In this document: positions 18,280 through 27,029 of the stretch, piece by piece
Layout of the letters: every line of letters starts with the position of its first letter
How positions within the stretch are numbered: the first letter of the stretch is position 1
Source: Pseudomonas capsici
GTDB taxonomy: Bacteria > Pseudomonadota > Gammaproteobacteria > Pseudomonadales > Pseudomonadaceae
DNA length: 64,000 bases
Reading direction: 5' to 3'
NCBI RefSeq assembly: GCF_017165765.1
Contig: NZ_JAFGZD010000014.1
Span: 1 to 64,000, forward strand
Position numbers and translations under genes: made by a program
Notes under the pieces: model-generated
Database searches by the model: none
Seen by the model: only the letters and a program-made list of their open reading frames with translations
What the model was told of the DNA's origin: nothing

Positions 18280-18738
18280 ATGCCTGAAAAACCACATTCA
18301 AAAAACTTGCGTAAAGGCCGCGTCTCGGGAAAAGGACAACTCTACCTGGTGACTGCGACCACGCTCGGCCGAGAACCGATATTTAAGGATTGGCTTCTCG
18401 GTCGCCTGCTCGTGAATGAACTAAGACGCGCCCATGAAATGGAGCTTGTCCATTCACTGGCTTGGGTCATAATGCCCGATCACATGCACTGGCTGTTTGA
18501 ATTGCGTACAGACTCATTGCCACGTGTCATACAAAGAGTAAAGTCCAGAAGTGCAATAGCTTTGAACAAATCCTGCAAGCGTACAGGCCGGCTTTGGCAA
18601 GATGGATATCACGATAGAGCCATACGCCGGGAGCAAGATATCCTTGCTGTTGCACGCTACATCGTTGCAAACCCTGAGCGGGCGGGCTTGGTCAGCAATA
18701 TCAGGGAATATTCGCTCTGGGATGCGGCATGGATTTAG
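18280..18738 (+). CDS. REP-associated tyrosine transposase (RAYT)
   Basis: 152 residues, typical length for the Y1 HUH transposase-like RAYT family that mobilises REP/REPIN sequences. The HUH motif is in VIMPDHMHWLFEL and the catalytic Tyr in ARYIVANPERAG. An N-terminal KGRVSGKGQLYLVTATT block is typical of RAYTs. AAAGGA lies just before the ATG. Flanking REPs at 18146, 18758 and 18838 share one core sequence, and the same core occurs elsewhere in the window, so these are its likely substrates. The frame is intact, suggesting a functional gene. Confidence 0.95.
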   Translation: MPEKPHSKNLRKGRVSGKGQLYLVTATTLGREPIFKDWLLGRLLVNELRRAHEMELVHSLAWVIMPDHMHWLFELRTDSLPRVIQRVKSRSAIALNKSCKRTGRLWQDGYHDRAIRREQDILAVARYIVANPERAGLVSNIREYSLWDAAWI

Positions 18739-18757
18739 CGATGCCTGAATCTCAGTT

Positions 18758-18780
18758 GTCGCCAGCAAGCTGCCTCCCAC
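18758..18780 (-). repeat. REP element downstream of RAYT (inverted)
   Basis: A GTCGCCAGCAAGCTGCCTCC core plus CAC, inverted relative to 18146-18168 and 18838-18860. With 18838-18860 it forms an inverted REP pair enclosing the AraC gene scrap. Confidence 0.85.
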
Positions 18781-18830
18781 GTTTTCGCCAGACCATCGGC
18801 GCAACGCCGGGGGAATACCGTAGTAACTCA
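18780..18830 (+). pseudogene. Duplicated 3' scrap of the AraC-family gene
   Basis: This stretch repeats the end of the AraC gene at 18072-18138: the same codons for FRQ(A/T)IGATPGEYR and the same TAGTAACTCA after the stop. There are two substitutions in the first 40 bases and a 16-base deletion between two ACCG copies. It is separated from the true gene end by the RAYT and two REPs, which suggests that duplication accompanied RAYT/REP insertion. Confidence 0.8.
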
Positions 18831-18837
18831 CCCTACT

Positions 18838-18860
18838 ATGGGAGGCAGCTTGCTGGCGAC
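18838..18860 (+). repeat. REP element following the AraC scrap
   Basis: Same core as 18146-18168 with one change at the 5' end (ATGGGAGG). It lies 14 bases before the stop codon of the convergent TonB receptor gene. Confidence 0.8.
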
Positions 18861-18873
18861 AGCCATCCACAGG

Positions 18874-21255
18874 TCAGAACTCCAGCGTTGTGGATATCTG
18901 CATCTGCCGTGAATCCCCCATCGAGACGAAATAGCGGTTCACGCTTGAGGTGTAGTAAGTGCGGTCGAAGAGGTTTTTGACGTTGAGCTGGAACCTGACT
19001 TTCTGCCCGTCCAGACGGGTGTCGTAAGTTGCGAAGGCATCGGCGACGGTGTAGGCCGGCAAGCTGAAGTCGTTGAGCGGGTTGCCTGCCCTTTGCCCCA
19101 CATAATGCGCGCCAGCACCCAGCCGCAAGCGGTCACCTCCCAGCACGCTGCCCACGTCATAAACTGCCGACAATGAGCCGCTGTGGCGGGCGACATTCTG
19201 CAGTCGTTTGCCCTTGAGCAACGGATCTTCCTGCACCTGGGCATCGGTAAAGGCATAGCCACCGATCAGGCTCCAGCGCTCGCTCAACTGGCCGCTCAAG
19301 TCCAGCTCCAGCCCTCGCGAACGGACTTCACCCTCCGAGCTGTAGACGGTACTGGCAGTTGTCGCATCGTAGTTGGCCACCAGTACATTGCGCTTCTGGA
19401 TATCGTAGAGCGCCACGGTTGCGCTGAAGGCCCCCGGCGCATCCCATTTGGCACCCAGCTCCCAGGAGCTGGCCCGCTCGGGCAAGGTCCCCGAATCCAG
19501 CACATAGCCACCGGTCAGCGGCGCGATGCTGGAGTTGGGTTTGAAGGATTCGCTGTAGCTGCCATAAAACGACAGCTGATCGGTGTAGCGATAGACCAGA
19601 CCGGCGCGGGGTATCCACTGGCTGCCGTTGGTGTCGGTATTGACGCTGAACGGTCGCCCTCTGCCCGCCACCTGATCGAAGGTAATGAAGCGTGCGCCAG
19701 CCACCAGAATCCACTGCTCGTTCAGGTGAATCGAGTCCTGCAGGAACAGCGAGTTGCTGCGCAGAATATCGCTCTGGGCGCTGTCCGGTTCACTGACCGC
19801 AGTGCCTTCCACTTCCTGCCCGTAAACCGGGTTCAGGTAACTGAAGGTGGTCAGGCTGCGCTGGCGGATCAGATCAGAGCGATAGATCTTGCGGTACTCG
19901 TCGTCCAGCCCCATGAGCAGTTCATGTCGCAAGCCCGCCCACTGCACATCGCCCGCCAGGGTCAGGATGGTGTAGCGGTCGGTGGCCAGCGCGCCGGATG
20001 TACCGTCCATGGAGCGGGTCAGGGTGCCGTTGGCGACATTCACTGCCGTGACCCGCACCTGACTGGCATCGTAGGTTTCGCGGTTGTAGCTGTAACCAAG
20101 ATGCCCTTTCCAGCGCTCATTGAAATCGTGATCGGCCTCGAAACGATAAAGATCCGAGCGCCCTTCCATGTTGTTGAACGGCTCGTCCAGACGACGGGTG
20201 GCCGGAATGTCCAGTGGGTGGTTGGTCACCGGATCGATGGCAGTACCGCGATCGAAAGGATAGAGAAACTCCCGATGCTCATAAGCCGCGACCCATTGGG
20301 TGTCTTCGCCATACCAGGCCAGTGACGGCGCGACCAGCGACTCGCGATGGGTGCCGAAATTGCGCCAGTAATCCTCGTCCTGATGATCGACAATCATCCG
20401 CCAGGCCAACGCCGAGTCCCCCACCGGGCCTGTGCTGTCCAGCGTCACGCCACTGCCATTCCTGCCCGAGCCATAGCTGGAGCCACGGGCCGTCAGGCTA
20501 TTGCCGGCCTGCAACTGCGGCTGTTTGCTCACCACGTTGATGATCCCGCCGGGGTCCTGGATTCCGTAGAGCAGGCTCGCCGGCCCCTTGAGCACTTCGA
20601 TACGTTCAGCGGTGGCATTCAGGTTGCGGCCCTGCACCACCGGCATGCTGTTGCGCATGATCGAACCGTCGCGGTTATCGCCAAACCCGCGCTTCATCAA
20701 CGTGTCCTGAGTGCTGCCCAGCGTGTTGCCCTGCGTGACGCCGCTGATACTGCTCAAGGCATCATCGAGGTTGCGGGGAGCCTGATCGCGCAGCACCTGT
20801 TGCGGGACGATGTCGATGCTCTGGGGCGTCTCCAGCAAAGGGGCCGACGAGCGCAGCACCGAGCTGCTGGAGGGCGGTTGATAAGCGCCACGCTCCCCAG
20901 ACCGGGAATCGATGTGGGTGGCTGCCAGACTGAGGGTGCCCGCTTCGGGCTTCAGGGTTTCCAGGGTAAATGTCTGCTCGCTGGCGCGACGCCAGGTCAG
21001 GCCGGAATCGCGCAGCAAGGTGCCCAATGCCTGCTCGGCGCTGAAGCGTCCACTGAGTGCCGGGGCGTCAATGCGATATGGTGAGTCCTGGGTGTAAATC
21101 ACGCTCAGACCGGTGACACGGCTGAACTCGCTCAGGGCCTGCGGCAAGGGTCTGGCCGGGATCGAGAAATCGAAGCTCTGTTGCGCGGCACACACAACGC
21201 TCTGAACACAGATCCCTACCGCCACGAACAGCGTTCTGCCCAGCCAACCGCTCAT
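18874..21255 (-). CDS. TonB-dependent siderophore receptor with N-terminal signalling domain
   Basis: 793 residues. Signal peptide (about 1-24), then a secretin/TonB short N-terminal signalling domain (FDFSIPARPLPQALSEFSRV, about 28-100), a plug domain at about 130-250 (DIVPQQVLRDQAPRNLDDAL, then EVLKGPASLLYGIQDPGGII) and a 22-strand barrel ending in the aromatic F terminus (QISTTLEF). It imports a ferric siderophore and reports occupancy to the FecR encoded just upstream. It closes a minus-strand run: DUF3649, PepSY, DUF3325, sigma factor, FecR, receptor. The siderophore cannot be named from sequence. Confidence 0.94.
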   Translation of the reverse strand: MSGWLGRTLFVAVGICVQSVVCAAQQSFDFSIPARPLPQALSEFSRVTGLSVIYTQDSPYRIDAPALSGRFSAEQALGTLLRDSGLTWRRASEQTFTLETLKPEAGTLSLAATHIDSRSGERGAYQPPSSSSVLRSSAPLLETPQSIDIVPQQVLRDQAPRNLDDALSSISGVTQGNTLGSTQDTLMKRGFGDNRDGSIMRNSMPVVQGRNLNATAERIEVLKGPASLLYGIQDPGGIINVVSKQPQLQAGNSLTARGSSYGSGRNGSGVTLDSTGPVGDSALAWRMIVDHQDEDYWRNFGTHRESLVAPSLAWYGEDTQWVAAYEHREFLYPFDRGTAIDPVTNHPLDIPATRRLDEPFNNMEGRSDLYRFEADHDFNERWKGHLGYSYNRETYDASQVRVTAVNVANGTLTRSMDGTSGALATDRYTILTLAGDVQWAGLRHELLMGLDDEYRKIYRSDLIRQRSLTTFSYLNPVYGQEVEGTAVSEPDSAQSDILRSNSLFLQDSIHLNEQWILVAGARFITFDQVAGRGRPFSVNTDTNGSQWIPRAGLVYRYTDQLSFYGSYSESFKPNSSIAPLTGGYVLDSGTLPERASSWELGAKWDAPGAFSATVALYDIQKRNVLVANYDATTASTVYSSEGEVRSRGLELDLSGQLSERWSLIGGYAFTDAQVQEDPLLKGKRLQNVARHSGSLSAVYDVGSVLGGDRLRLGAGAHYVGQRAGNPLNDFSLPAYTVADAFATYDTRLDGQKVRFQLNVKNLFDRTYYTSSVNRYFVSMGDSRQMQISTTLEF

Positions 21256-21315
21256 TGCCCCGCGCCTCGCCGCCTTGAAATCCGCTCCATGGAAGATTGC
21301 CGGTCTGCCATCGAC

Positions 21316-22308
21316 TCAGCGCAGAACAATGACCCGGTCCAACATGCTGTAAGTCTCGAACCCCACCACCGACTGCAAGGCGTTCAGGACAGCCTGCGGG
21401 TCCTTGCTGGGGAAACTGCCGCTGATGCGCCTGGCGGCCAGTTGATCGTTGAGCAGCACAATGCGGCCGGGGTAATAACGGCTCAGATCGTCGATAACGT
21501 CGGCCAGAGGCGTGCGGTAGTAATTCAGCCAGCCCTGTCGCCACGCCAGCAGGCTTTCACTGTCGATGCCTTTGGGGGCCGAAGTGGTCTTCTGGTCATA
21601 GGCCACTTGCTGACCCGCCTCCAGAATCCGTTGCTCAAGCCCCGCTGCCGCCTTGACCCCTACACGGCCGGACAACACCGTCACCTGCGCACCTTCAGGC
21701 TCCAGCCGGACTTCGAACTGGGTGCCCAGCACACGGGTTTCGCCGGTATGGGCATCGACCACGAAAGGCTCGCCGGTATGAGTGACCTTGAAGAACGCCG
21801 CACCGCGTCGTAGCTGCACATGCCGTTCGCCACGGCTGAAATTCACGGCAATGGCACTGTCGGCATCCAGCGTGACCTGGGAATTATCGGCCAGCGTCAC
21901 GGTGCGGACCTGGCCGGGAGCCGACACATAATCCGCGCCGAAATCGTCGACCCAGCGTTGCGGCTGCCAGCCAGCGCCCATGGCAATCATCAGCATCAGA
22001 CAGGCAGCCATCGCCAGACCAACGGACCAGCGCTGAAGGTTGCGCCGTGGCGGCGGTGCATCCATCGCCCGCAACAAGGCGTACAGCGCAACCGCGTCTT
22101 CACTGGCAAGCCGGGCCGCCGGCGCTTCGCTCAACTCCCACAATACTTGAGCCTTGCCATAGGCTTGCGCATGGGCCGGGTCGGCCTGCAGCCACTTGCT
22201 GAAGGCCAGTTGGTCGGCGTAATCGGGTTGATCGTGCAACACACTTAACCAGGCCAGTGCGGCTTCTTCCGGGGTCGTGGCATTCTGCACGGCGGGCGGC
22301 GCTTTCAT
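21316..22308 (-). CDS. FecR-family anti-sigma/signal transducer
   Basis: 330 residues. A cytoplasmic DUF4880-like N-terminus (EEAALAWLSVLHDQPDYADQ), one membrane helix at about residues 93-112, a periplasmic FecR domain (APGQVRTVTLADNSQVTLDA) and a C-terminal secretin-like region with GSFPSKDPQAVLNAL. It relays the receptor signal to its sigma factor. The start shares ATGA with the sigma factor stop, and the receptor begins 60 bases downstream. The neighbouring receptor has the matching signalling domain, so the trio is a complete cell-surface signalling unit. Confidence 0.94.
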   Translation of the reverse strand: MKAPPAVQNATTPEEAALAWLSVLHDQPDYADQLAFSKWLQADPAHAQAYGKAQVLWELSEAPAARLASEDAVALYALLRAMDAPPPRRNLQRWSVGLAMAACLMLMIAMGAGWQPQRWVDDFGADYVSAPGQVRTVTLADNSQVTLDADSAIAVNFSRGERHVQLRRGAAFFKVTHTGEPFVVDAHTGETRVLGTQFEVRLEPEGAQVTVLSGRVGVKAAAGLEQRILEAGQQVAYDQKTTSAPKGIDSESLLAWRQGWLNYYRTPLADVIDDLSRYYPGRIVLLNDQLAARRISGSFPSKDPQAVLNALQSVVGFETYSMLDRVIVLR

Positions 22309-22910
22309 CGACGCGCGTCTCCTGGTCTGGTTCGGACGGTGCCTGCCGAGTCCTGTTCCAGGCTCGCCTTGCAGGCTTGCAAGGCGCGCATCATATGTTT
22401 TTCCACAGCGCTTTGGGAAAGCCCCATGGCTTTGGCGATCTCTGCGTATTTGCGACCGTGAATGCGGTTGAGCAGGAAAATCTGTCGAGTCCGCTCGGGC
22501 AGGCCGCGCAAGGCAGCCTCGACGTGGCGCAGATCGTTGTTCGCTTCCAGTGCGGCGCGGGGGTCGTTGCTGCTTTCGTCCTCCGCCGTTTCAAGACTTT
22601 CGCTGATACGACTGCGTACGCCTTCGCTGCGCAAATGGTCGATGGCGATATTGCCCGCACAGCGCAGCAGATAAGTGCTCAGTTCTTCGACCTGCACCAG
22701 AGGACGCCGCCAGAAACGCACGAACAGGTCCTGCACCAGATCCGCAGCCGTGGCCCGGCAACCCACGCGGCGGCTGACCAGCGCTTCCATCTGGGGGCGC
22801 TGGGACAAAAACACCTGCAGAAAATGCGCGCGACCACCCTTCGCCGCCAAGGGCTCGGCGTCAGGGCCTGTATCGGGCAGGTCGGGTTCAGGAGGCATCA
22901 TCACGATCAC
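22305..22910 (-). CDS. ECF sigma factor, FecI type
   Basis: 201 residues. Region 2 at about residues 45-95 (ATAADLVQDLFVRFWRRP, CAGNIAIDHLRSE) and region 4 at about 125-185 (LPERTRQIFLLNRIHGRKYA, EIAKAMGLSQSAVEKHM). It is held by FecR and should transcribe the receptor gene when the siderophore binds. The start is a GTG directly after the DUF3325 stop; ATG codons 9 and 12 bases downstream are alternatives. The tight join to the PepSY operon suggests co-transcription under Fur control. Confidence 0.93.
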   Translation of the reverse strand: MIVMMPPEPDLPDTGPDAEPLAAKGGRAHFLQVFLSQRPQMEALVSRRVGCRATAADLVQDLFVRFWRRPLVQVEELSTYLLRCAGNIAIDHLRSEGVRSRISESLETAEDESSNDPRAALEANNDLRHVEAALRGLPERTRQIFLLNRIHGRKYAEIAKAMGLSQSAVEKHMMRALQACKASLEQDSAGTVRTRPGDARR

Positions 22911-23246
22911 TTAAACGGGCAACAGATCAAAGGCAGCAAGGGGACACAGCACCAACCCGAAACCGGCCAGCTTCACGACCCAGCGAGGCTTGAAAGGCAT
23001 CAGAAAAACCAGCAGCACCGCGCTGCCCATCAATACGGCAAACCACTGCGCCAAGCCTACACCCCAACCCGCATCATTGACTGCAACGAACGAAGAAACC
23101 GCCAGAAACAGCCAGCCCGCGAGCCTGAGCAGACGACTGCGCCGTGCAGTCAATGGACCGCTCAGCAACTCGCCGTAATGCCGGGACATGGACAGGCACA
23201 AGGCCGTGAAACCGATGTAACAGAGCAACGCCGCCAGCAACATCAA
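22911..23246 (-). CDS. DUF3325 small membrane protein of iron-uptake operon
   Basis: 111 residues with three to four hydrophobic helices (LLAALLCYIGFTALCLSMSR, LAGWLFLAVSSFVAV, ALVLVFLMPF-like and LAGFGLVLCPLAAF). DUF3325 proteins accompany PepSY and DUF3649 proteins in siderophore uptake operons; their role is not established. The start overlaps the PepSY gene stop by 4 bases. Confidence 0.85.
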   Translation of the reverse strand: MMLLAALLCYIGFTALCLSMSRHYGELLSGPLTARRSRLLRLAGWLFLAVSSFVAVNDAGWGVGLAQWFAVLMGSAVLLVFLMPFKPRWVVKLAGFGLVLCPLAAFDLLPV

Positions 23247-24814
23247 CTGGCCTCCTGGCGGCTGACAGCAATGCCAGCGCTCTTGCGCACAGGCTTTTCG
23301 GCATGCTCGGCCCTGAACTTGAGCGCCGCCCAGCCGAGGAACAGGCCGGTCCCCAGCGCCGTCAGGTCAAAGGCCGGCAGCACCCAGCTTCCCTGTTGCA
23401 ACGCGGCGATCAGGTAATGACCGTCGGTCAGCAGATCGAGCACCGGCAAACCGATAAACAACAACGCCCCCAGCCCCAGTTGCTCGCGCCAGGCACTCTG
23501 GCCACTGCGCAGCACGGCATGCAGCACCGACAGGCCCCAGACGATAAAGAACACATTCACTTCCCAGCCTGCACGTCCGGCCAGCCCGGCCGGAATAACC
23601 CGATTGGCCCAGAAGAACGCCGCCACCGCGAGCATCAGGCCCGACATGCTGGCGATGTTCAACACCTCGACCAGACGCAACTCGAAAGGCAGCACGCTGG
23701 CCTTGGCATGCTTGAGACGGCGCTTGCCGAGCCACATGACCAGCCCGGTGCCGATCATCGCGGTTCCGGCCACGCCGAAGACGAAGTACAGCCAGCGAAG
23801 GGTCGGCCCGGCAAAGTGACCGACATGCAGGCCATACATGCCGCTGGAGATCAGCATCGGCACAGGCCGTGGAGGGGTTTCGTTCTGCAGGACACCGCTC
23901 ACGCCATGGAAGGTCAGCGCACCGCCGCGATCCGGCGTGATGCTGCCTTTGTCGTCACGGGTCAGCAGCACCGAAGCATTGCTGTCGCCAGGATTGTTGA
24001 CCACTACGCGCCCCACCTGATCGCCATTCCAGCGCTCGCTGGCCGAGGCCAGAAGCGGAGCGAGCGGCAGCAACTCGGCAGGCTTGCCATCAGGCCCTGG
24101 CATGTTCGAGCCGGGGAACACTTCGTTGTAGAAGGCCTGCACAGTGCCGTAGCTGGTCAGGATGCTGGCAGGCATTACCATCGACATGAAGATCACCAGA
24201 CTGCTGTAGGTAATCATCAAATGAAACGGCAGCACCAGCACACCCAGGGCGTTATGGCCATCCAGCCAGGAACGCTGGCCCTTGCGTGGCCGGAAGGTGA
24301 AGAACTCCTTGAAGATCTTCTTGTGCACGATGATGCCGGTCACCAGCGCCACGAACATCACCATCGCCGCAATGGTCGCCAGCCAGCGGCCCCAGGGGTG
24401 CGGCATCTGCAACTGGTAATGGAAGCGGTAGAAGAAGTCGCCGCCCCGTGTTTCCCGCGCCTGCACCGGAGCGCCGGTCCGGGTGTCCAGGACCTTGCGG
24501 ACAAAGTTGTTGCGCTGACCGGGCTTGCCTTCAGGCAGCCAGCCCACCATCAGGCCCGGCGAACGCTCGTCGGGCATATTGATAAACCAGCGCGTGGCAC
24601 CCGCCGCATGCTGTTGCAGATAACTCTGCGCCAGCCGGATATTGGCTTCGGCATTCACAGGACGGGCAGCGATTTCCGGCTGCATCCATTGGGTGATCTC
24701 ATCCTTGAAGTAGGAAAGCGTCCCGGTCAGGAAAATCGCGAACAGCAGCCAGCCAAACACCAGCCCGACCCAGGTATGCAGCCAGGCCATGGCCTGACGA
24801 AAACCATCCTTCAT
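23243..24814 (-). CDS. PepSY-domain inner membrane protein, putative ferric-siderophore reductase
   Basis: 523 residues. The N-terminal helix (AWLHTWVGLVFGWLLFAIFL), a periplasmic PepSY region, two central helices, a second PepSY-like loop and further C-terminal helices are the layout of PepSY-associated TM proteins (PiuB/FoxB-like). Conserved His residues occur at LHTW, HPWGRW, DGHNALG and LHVGHF, possible haem ligands. It probably helps release iron from an imported siderophore in the inner membrane or periplasm. The ATG at 24814 was chosen: it overlaps the DUF3649 stop, and the upstream extension lacks family likeness. Confidence 0.9.
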   Translation of the reverse strand: MKDGFRQAMAWLHTWVGLVFGWLLFAIFLTGTLSYFKDEITQWMQPEIAARPVNAEANIRLAQSYLQQHAAGATRWFINMPDERSPGLMVGWLPEGKPGQRNNFVRKVLDTRTGAPVQARETRGGDFFYRFHYQLQMPHPWGRWLATIAAMVMFVALVTGIIVHKKIFKEFFTFRPRKGQRSWLDGHNALGVLVLPFHLMITYSSLVIFMSMVMPASILTSYGTVQAFYNEVFPGSNMPGPDGKPAELLPLAPLLASASERWNGDQVGRVVVNNPGDSNASVLLTRDDKGSITPDRGGALTFHGVSGVLQNETPPRPVPMLISSGMYGLHVGHFAGPTLRWLYFVFGVAGTAMIGTGLVMWLGKRRLKHAKASVLPFELRLVEVLNIASMSGLMLAVAAFFWANRVIPAGLAGRAGWEVNVFFIVWGLSVLHAVLRSGQSAWREQLGLGALLFIGLPVLDLLTDGHYLIAALQQGSWVLPAFDLTALGTGLFLGWAALKFRAEHAEKPVRKSAGIAVSRQEAS

Positions 24815-25149
24815 GACAGCCACCGACCACAGGCATAAGCGGCCCCCAGAATTGCGCTGGGCAATAACACGCCAACCCACGCCTGCATTGCCGTGCGACA
24901 GGCAAAGCACCAGAGCACAGCCACCAGATACACCAGAAACGAAAGCATCATGCCGGTGATCACCGCTTCGGCCCGAGGGACCGGCAGCCACTGGGCGACA
25001 CAGATGCTGGTGACGGAAGCCAGCAGGTAGCCCGCAAAGATTGCCGCCAGCACACGGGAAGTGACGGCCAGCCGATAGGAAACAGAGACTCCGGTGGCTT
25101 TCGCAGGACGTTTTTTGACCGCTGGGCTATTGAGGGCTGAGCCGTGCAT
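24811..25149 (-). CDS. DUF3649 small membrane protein of iron-uptake operon
   Basis: 112 residues with three hydrophobic helices (VLAAIFAGYLLASVTSICVA, ITGMMLSFLVYLVAVLWCFA, VGVLLPSAILGAAYACG). It is the first gene of the minus-strand iron operon. The ATG at 25149 is preferred over one 69 bases upstream that gives a non-membrane extension. DUF3649 proteins pair with PepSY and DUF3325 proteins. Its 5' side faces the Fur box at 25269-25287. Confidence 0.84.
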   Translation of the reverse strand: MHGSALNSPAVKKRPAKATGVSVSYRLAVTSRVLAAIFAGYLLASVTSICVAQWLPVPRAEAVITGMMLSFLVYLVAVLWCFACRTAMQAWVGVLLPSAILGAAYACGRWLS

Positions 25150-25268
25150 CCGAGAACCTTTACCCGATCTTGAAAGGCAATGAAAACGTGTGGGTCGGCA
25201 TGGCAAAGGCCCTGTCACCAGACCGCCGGGCAGAAAGTTCGCACCCAGGCACGAGAATAAAGCGCAAT

Positions 25269-25287
25269 ATTAATGATAAATATTCTC
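25269..25287. promoter_or_regulatory. Fur box between two divergent iron-uptake operons
   Basis: By eye, 14 of 19 positions match the Fur consensus GATAATGATAATCATTATC; the central block TTAATGATAA is best. It lies between the DUF3649 start (25149, minus) and the FecI-type sigma gene (25350, plus), so one site could repress both operons when iron is plentiful. Confidence 0.75.
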
Positions 25288-25349
25288 ATATGCAAAAGAG
25301 TCTGACAGAATCGACGCCCTCAATGAGTCCCCGTGGATTTTTCTACGCG

Positions 25350-25853
25350 ATGCACACCGTCCAGCCCGCTCTCAGTCATACCGTCGAAGGTCTGTATCAG
25401 GATCATCATTCCTGGCTCACGACCTGGCTGCGACGCCGACTCGGCTGCCCACACAGTGCGGCGGATCTGGCCCAGGACACCTTCGTCAAAGTGATACTGG
25501 CCCGCGACACAACCCAGATCATCGAGCCTCGGGCCTTTCTGACCACCATCGCCAAGCGGGTGCTGTGCAATCACTACAGACGCCAGGATCTGGAGCGCGT
25601 CTATTACCAGGCCCTGGCCGAATTGCCGGAGTGCGTGGCACCTTCCGAGGAAGACCGGGCGATCATCCTGCAGACTCTGGTGGAACTGGACCAATTGCTG
25701 GACGGCCTGCCGGCAGCGGTCAAACGCGCCTTCCTGCTTTCCCAGGTCGATGGCCTGAGCCATGGCGAAATCGCCTCGCAACTGGGGATTTCCATCGCGA
25801 CGGTCAAGCGTCACCTGAACAAGGCCGCGCTGCGCTGCTACTTCGCCCTATGA
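25350..25853 (+). CDS. ECF sigma factor, FecI type
   Basis: 167 residues from this start. Region 2 at about residues 20-75 (LRRRLGCPHSAADLAQDTFV, TIAKRVLCNHYRR) and region 4 at about 110-162 (LPAAVKRAFLLSQVDGLSHG, EIASQLGISIATVKRHL). Closest in pattern to E. coli FecI. The ATG at 25350 gives the family N-terminus (HTVEGLYQDHHSWL); an ATG at 25323 would add nine residues, and starts further up run into the Fur box. It shares ATGA with the FecR gene after it and should drive the FecA-like receptor gene at 27030. Confidence 0.92.
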   Translation: MHTVQPALSHTVEGLYQDHHSWLTTWLRRRLGCPHSAADLAQDTFVKVILARDTTQIIEPRAFLTTIAKRVLCNHYRRQDLERVYYQALAELPECVAPSEEDRAIILQTLVELDQLLDGLPAAVKRAFLLSQVDGLSHGEIASQLGISIATVKRHLNKAALRCYFAL

Positions 25854-26827
25854 ACCCGAATGCCGAATCCCTGAACAAGTCAGACATTTCCCCCGCCGTG
25901 GCCAGGCAGGCCGTGGGCTGGATGATCGAAATGCAGGAAGGCGGCCTGGATTCCCGTCGTCAGCAAGCCTGGCAGCAGTGGCTCAATGGCAATAGCGAAC
26001 ACCAGCGCGCCTGGGCGCATATCCAGCGGGTCAACCAGCGTCTGAGCGGATTGTCTTCGCCATTGGCCCATGCGGCGCTCAATGCACCGTCCTCCACCGG
26101 TCGCCGGCAGGCACTCAAGCTCTTGCTGCTGTTGGGCGCAGGTTCCGCGGCAGGCTGGGGATTGCGTGAACAGATCGCCTTGCAGCCCCTGCTGGCCGAC
26201 CTGCGCAGTGGCGTCGGCGAGCAACGCAAGGAGACGCTGAGCGACGGCACGCAAGTGCAACTCAATACCGCCAGCGCCCTGGATGTGCGCTTCGATGCCC
26301 AGCAGCGATTCATCAAACTGCTGCAAGGCGAGATCCTGATGACAGCGGCTGCCGACTCACGCCCACTGAACCTGCTGACCGCCGAAGGCGTGGTGCATGC
26401 TTCGACTGCGGCCAGCCGTTTCAACCTGCGACAACTGGACGGCCGCACACAATTGGCCGTGCTGGCCGGTTCACTCGAACTCAGCCCTGTCGATCATCTC
26501 GGTCCGCCATTGCGGTTGCAGGCCAGACAGCAAGTGACCTTCAGCCGCGACGCCTGGGACCCGGTGCGTCCGACAGACGCCAGCACCGGAGCCTGGGCCG
26601 AAGGCATGCTGGTCGCTTCGCACATGAAGCTGACGGACTTTCTGGCCGAACTGAGCCGCTACCGTCGCGGGCGACTCAACTGCGATGCCAGGGTCGCCAA
26701 TCTGCTGATTTCCGGCAGTTATCCGCTGGCCGACAGCGAGCGCATCCTCGACATGCTGGAAGTCGCCCTGCCCGTTCGCGTGCAGCGCTTTACCCGGTAT
26801 TGGGTGAGTGTTCAGGCGCGGGTGTGA
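25850..26827 (+). CDS. FecR-family signal transducer
   Basis: 325 residues. A cytoplasmic DUF4880 domain (ARQAVGWMIEMQEGGLDSRR, QQWLNGNSEHQRAW), a membrane helix at about residues 88-105 (LLLLLGAGSAAGWG), the periplasmic FecR domain (GVGEQRKETLSDGTQVQLNT) and a C-terminal segment with ISGSYPLADSERILDMLEVA. It controls the sigma factor it overlaps (ATGA) and receives its signal from the FecA-like receptor encoded about 200 bases downstream. Confidence 0.93.
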   Translation: MNPNAESLNKSDISPAVARQAVGWMIEMQEGGLDSRRQQAWQQWLNGNSEHQRAWAHIQRVNQRLSGLSSPLAHAALNAPSSTGRRQALKLLLLLGAGSAAGWGLREQIALQPLLADLRSGVGEQRKETLSDGTQVQLNTASALDVRFDAQQRFIKLLQGEILMTAAADSRPLNLLTAEGVVHASTAASRFNLRQLDGRTQLAVLAGSLELSPVDHLGPPLRLQARQQVTFSRDAWDPVRPTDASTGAWAEGMLVASHMKLTDFLAELSRYRRGRLNCDARVANLLISGSYPLADSERILDMLEVALPVRVQRFTRYWVSVQARV

Positions 26828-26836
26828 ACAAAATGC

Positions 26837-26925
26837 GTGGGAGGCAGCTTGCTGGCGAAAAAGGCCTGAAAACCGGCAGATATTCTGCGTCTGTACGCTG
26901 AAGTCGCCAGCAAGCTGCCTCCAAC
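26837..26925. repeat. REPIN: inverted pair of REP elements
   Basis: A GTGGGAGGCAGCTTGCTGGC core at 26837-26858 and its reverse complement at 26904-26925 enclose about 45 bases. This is the classic REPIN arrangement, with the same core as the REPs around the RAYT at 18280-18738. It separates the FecR gene from the receptor gene and could fold into a long hairpin that reduces read-through. Confidence 0.85.
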
Positions 26926-27029
26926 AAAGTGATTTATCAATTTTTTTCAAATCCGGTGAGCCGTTTTCAACCGCTCGCGTGACAGACAGGGAAAGCACCT
27001 CTTAATCCTCCAGATCAAAGGACTCCTGC

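Noticed and set aside
23303..24838. 511-codon plus-strand frame over the PepSY gene
   Set aside because: Shadow frame rich in His, Gln and Arg; the minus strand gives a coherent membrane protein in an iron operon.
26837..26925. Possible CRISPR or phage attachment repeat
   Set aside because: Only two inverted copies with the REP core shared across the window; it is a REPIN. No regularly spaced direct repeats were found anywhere.
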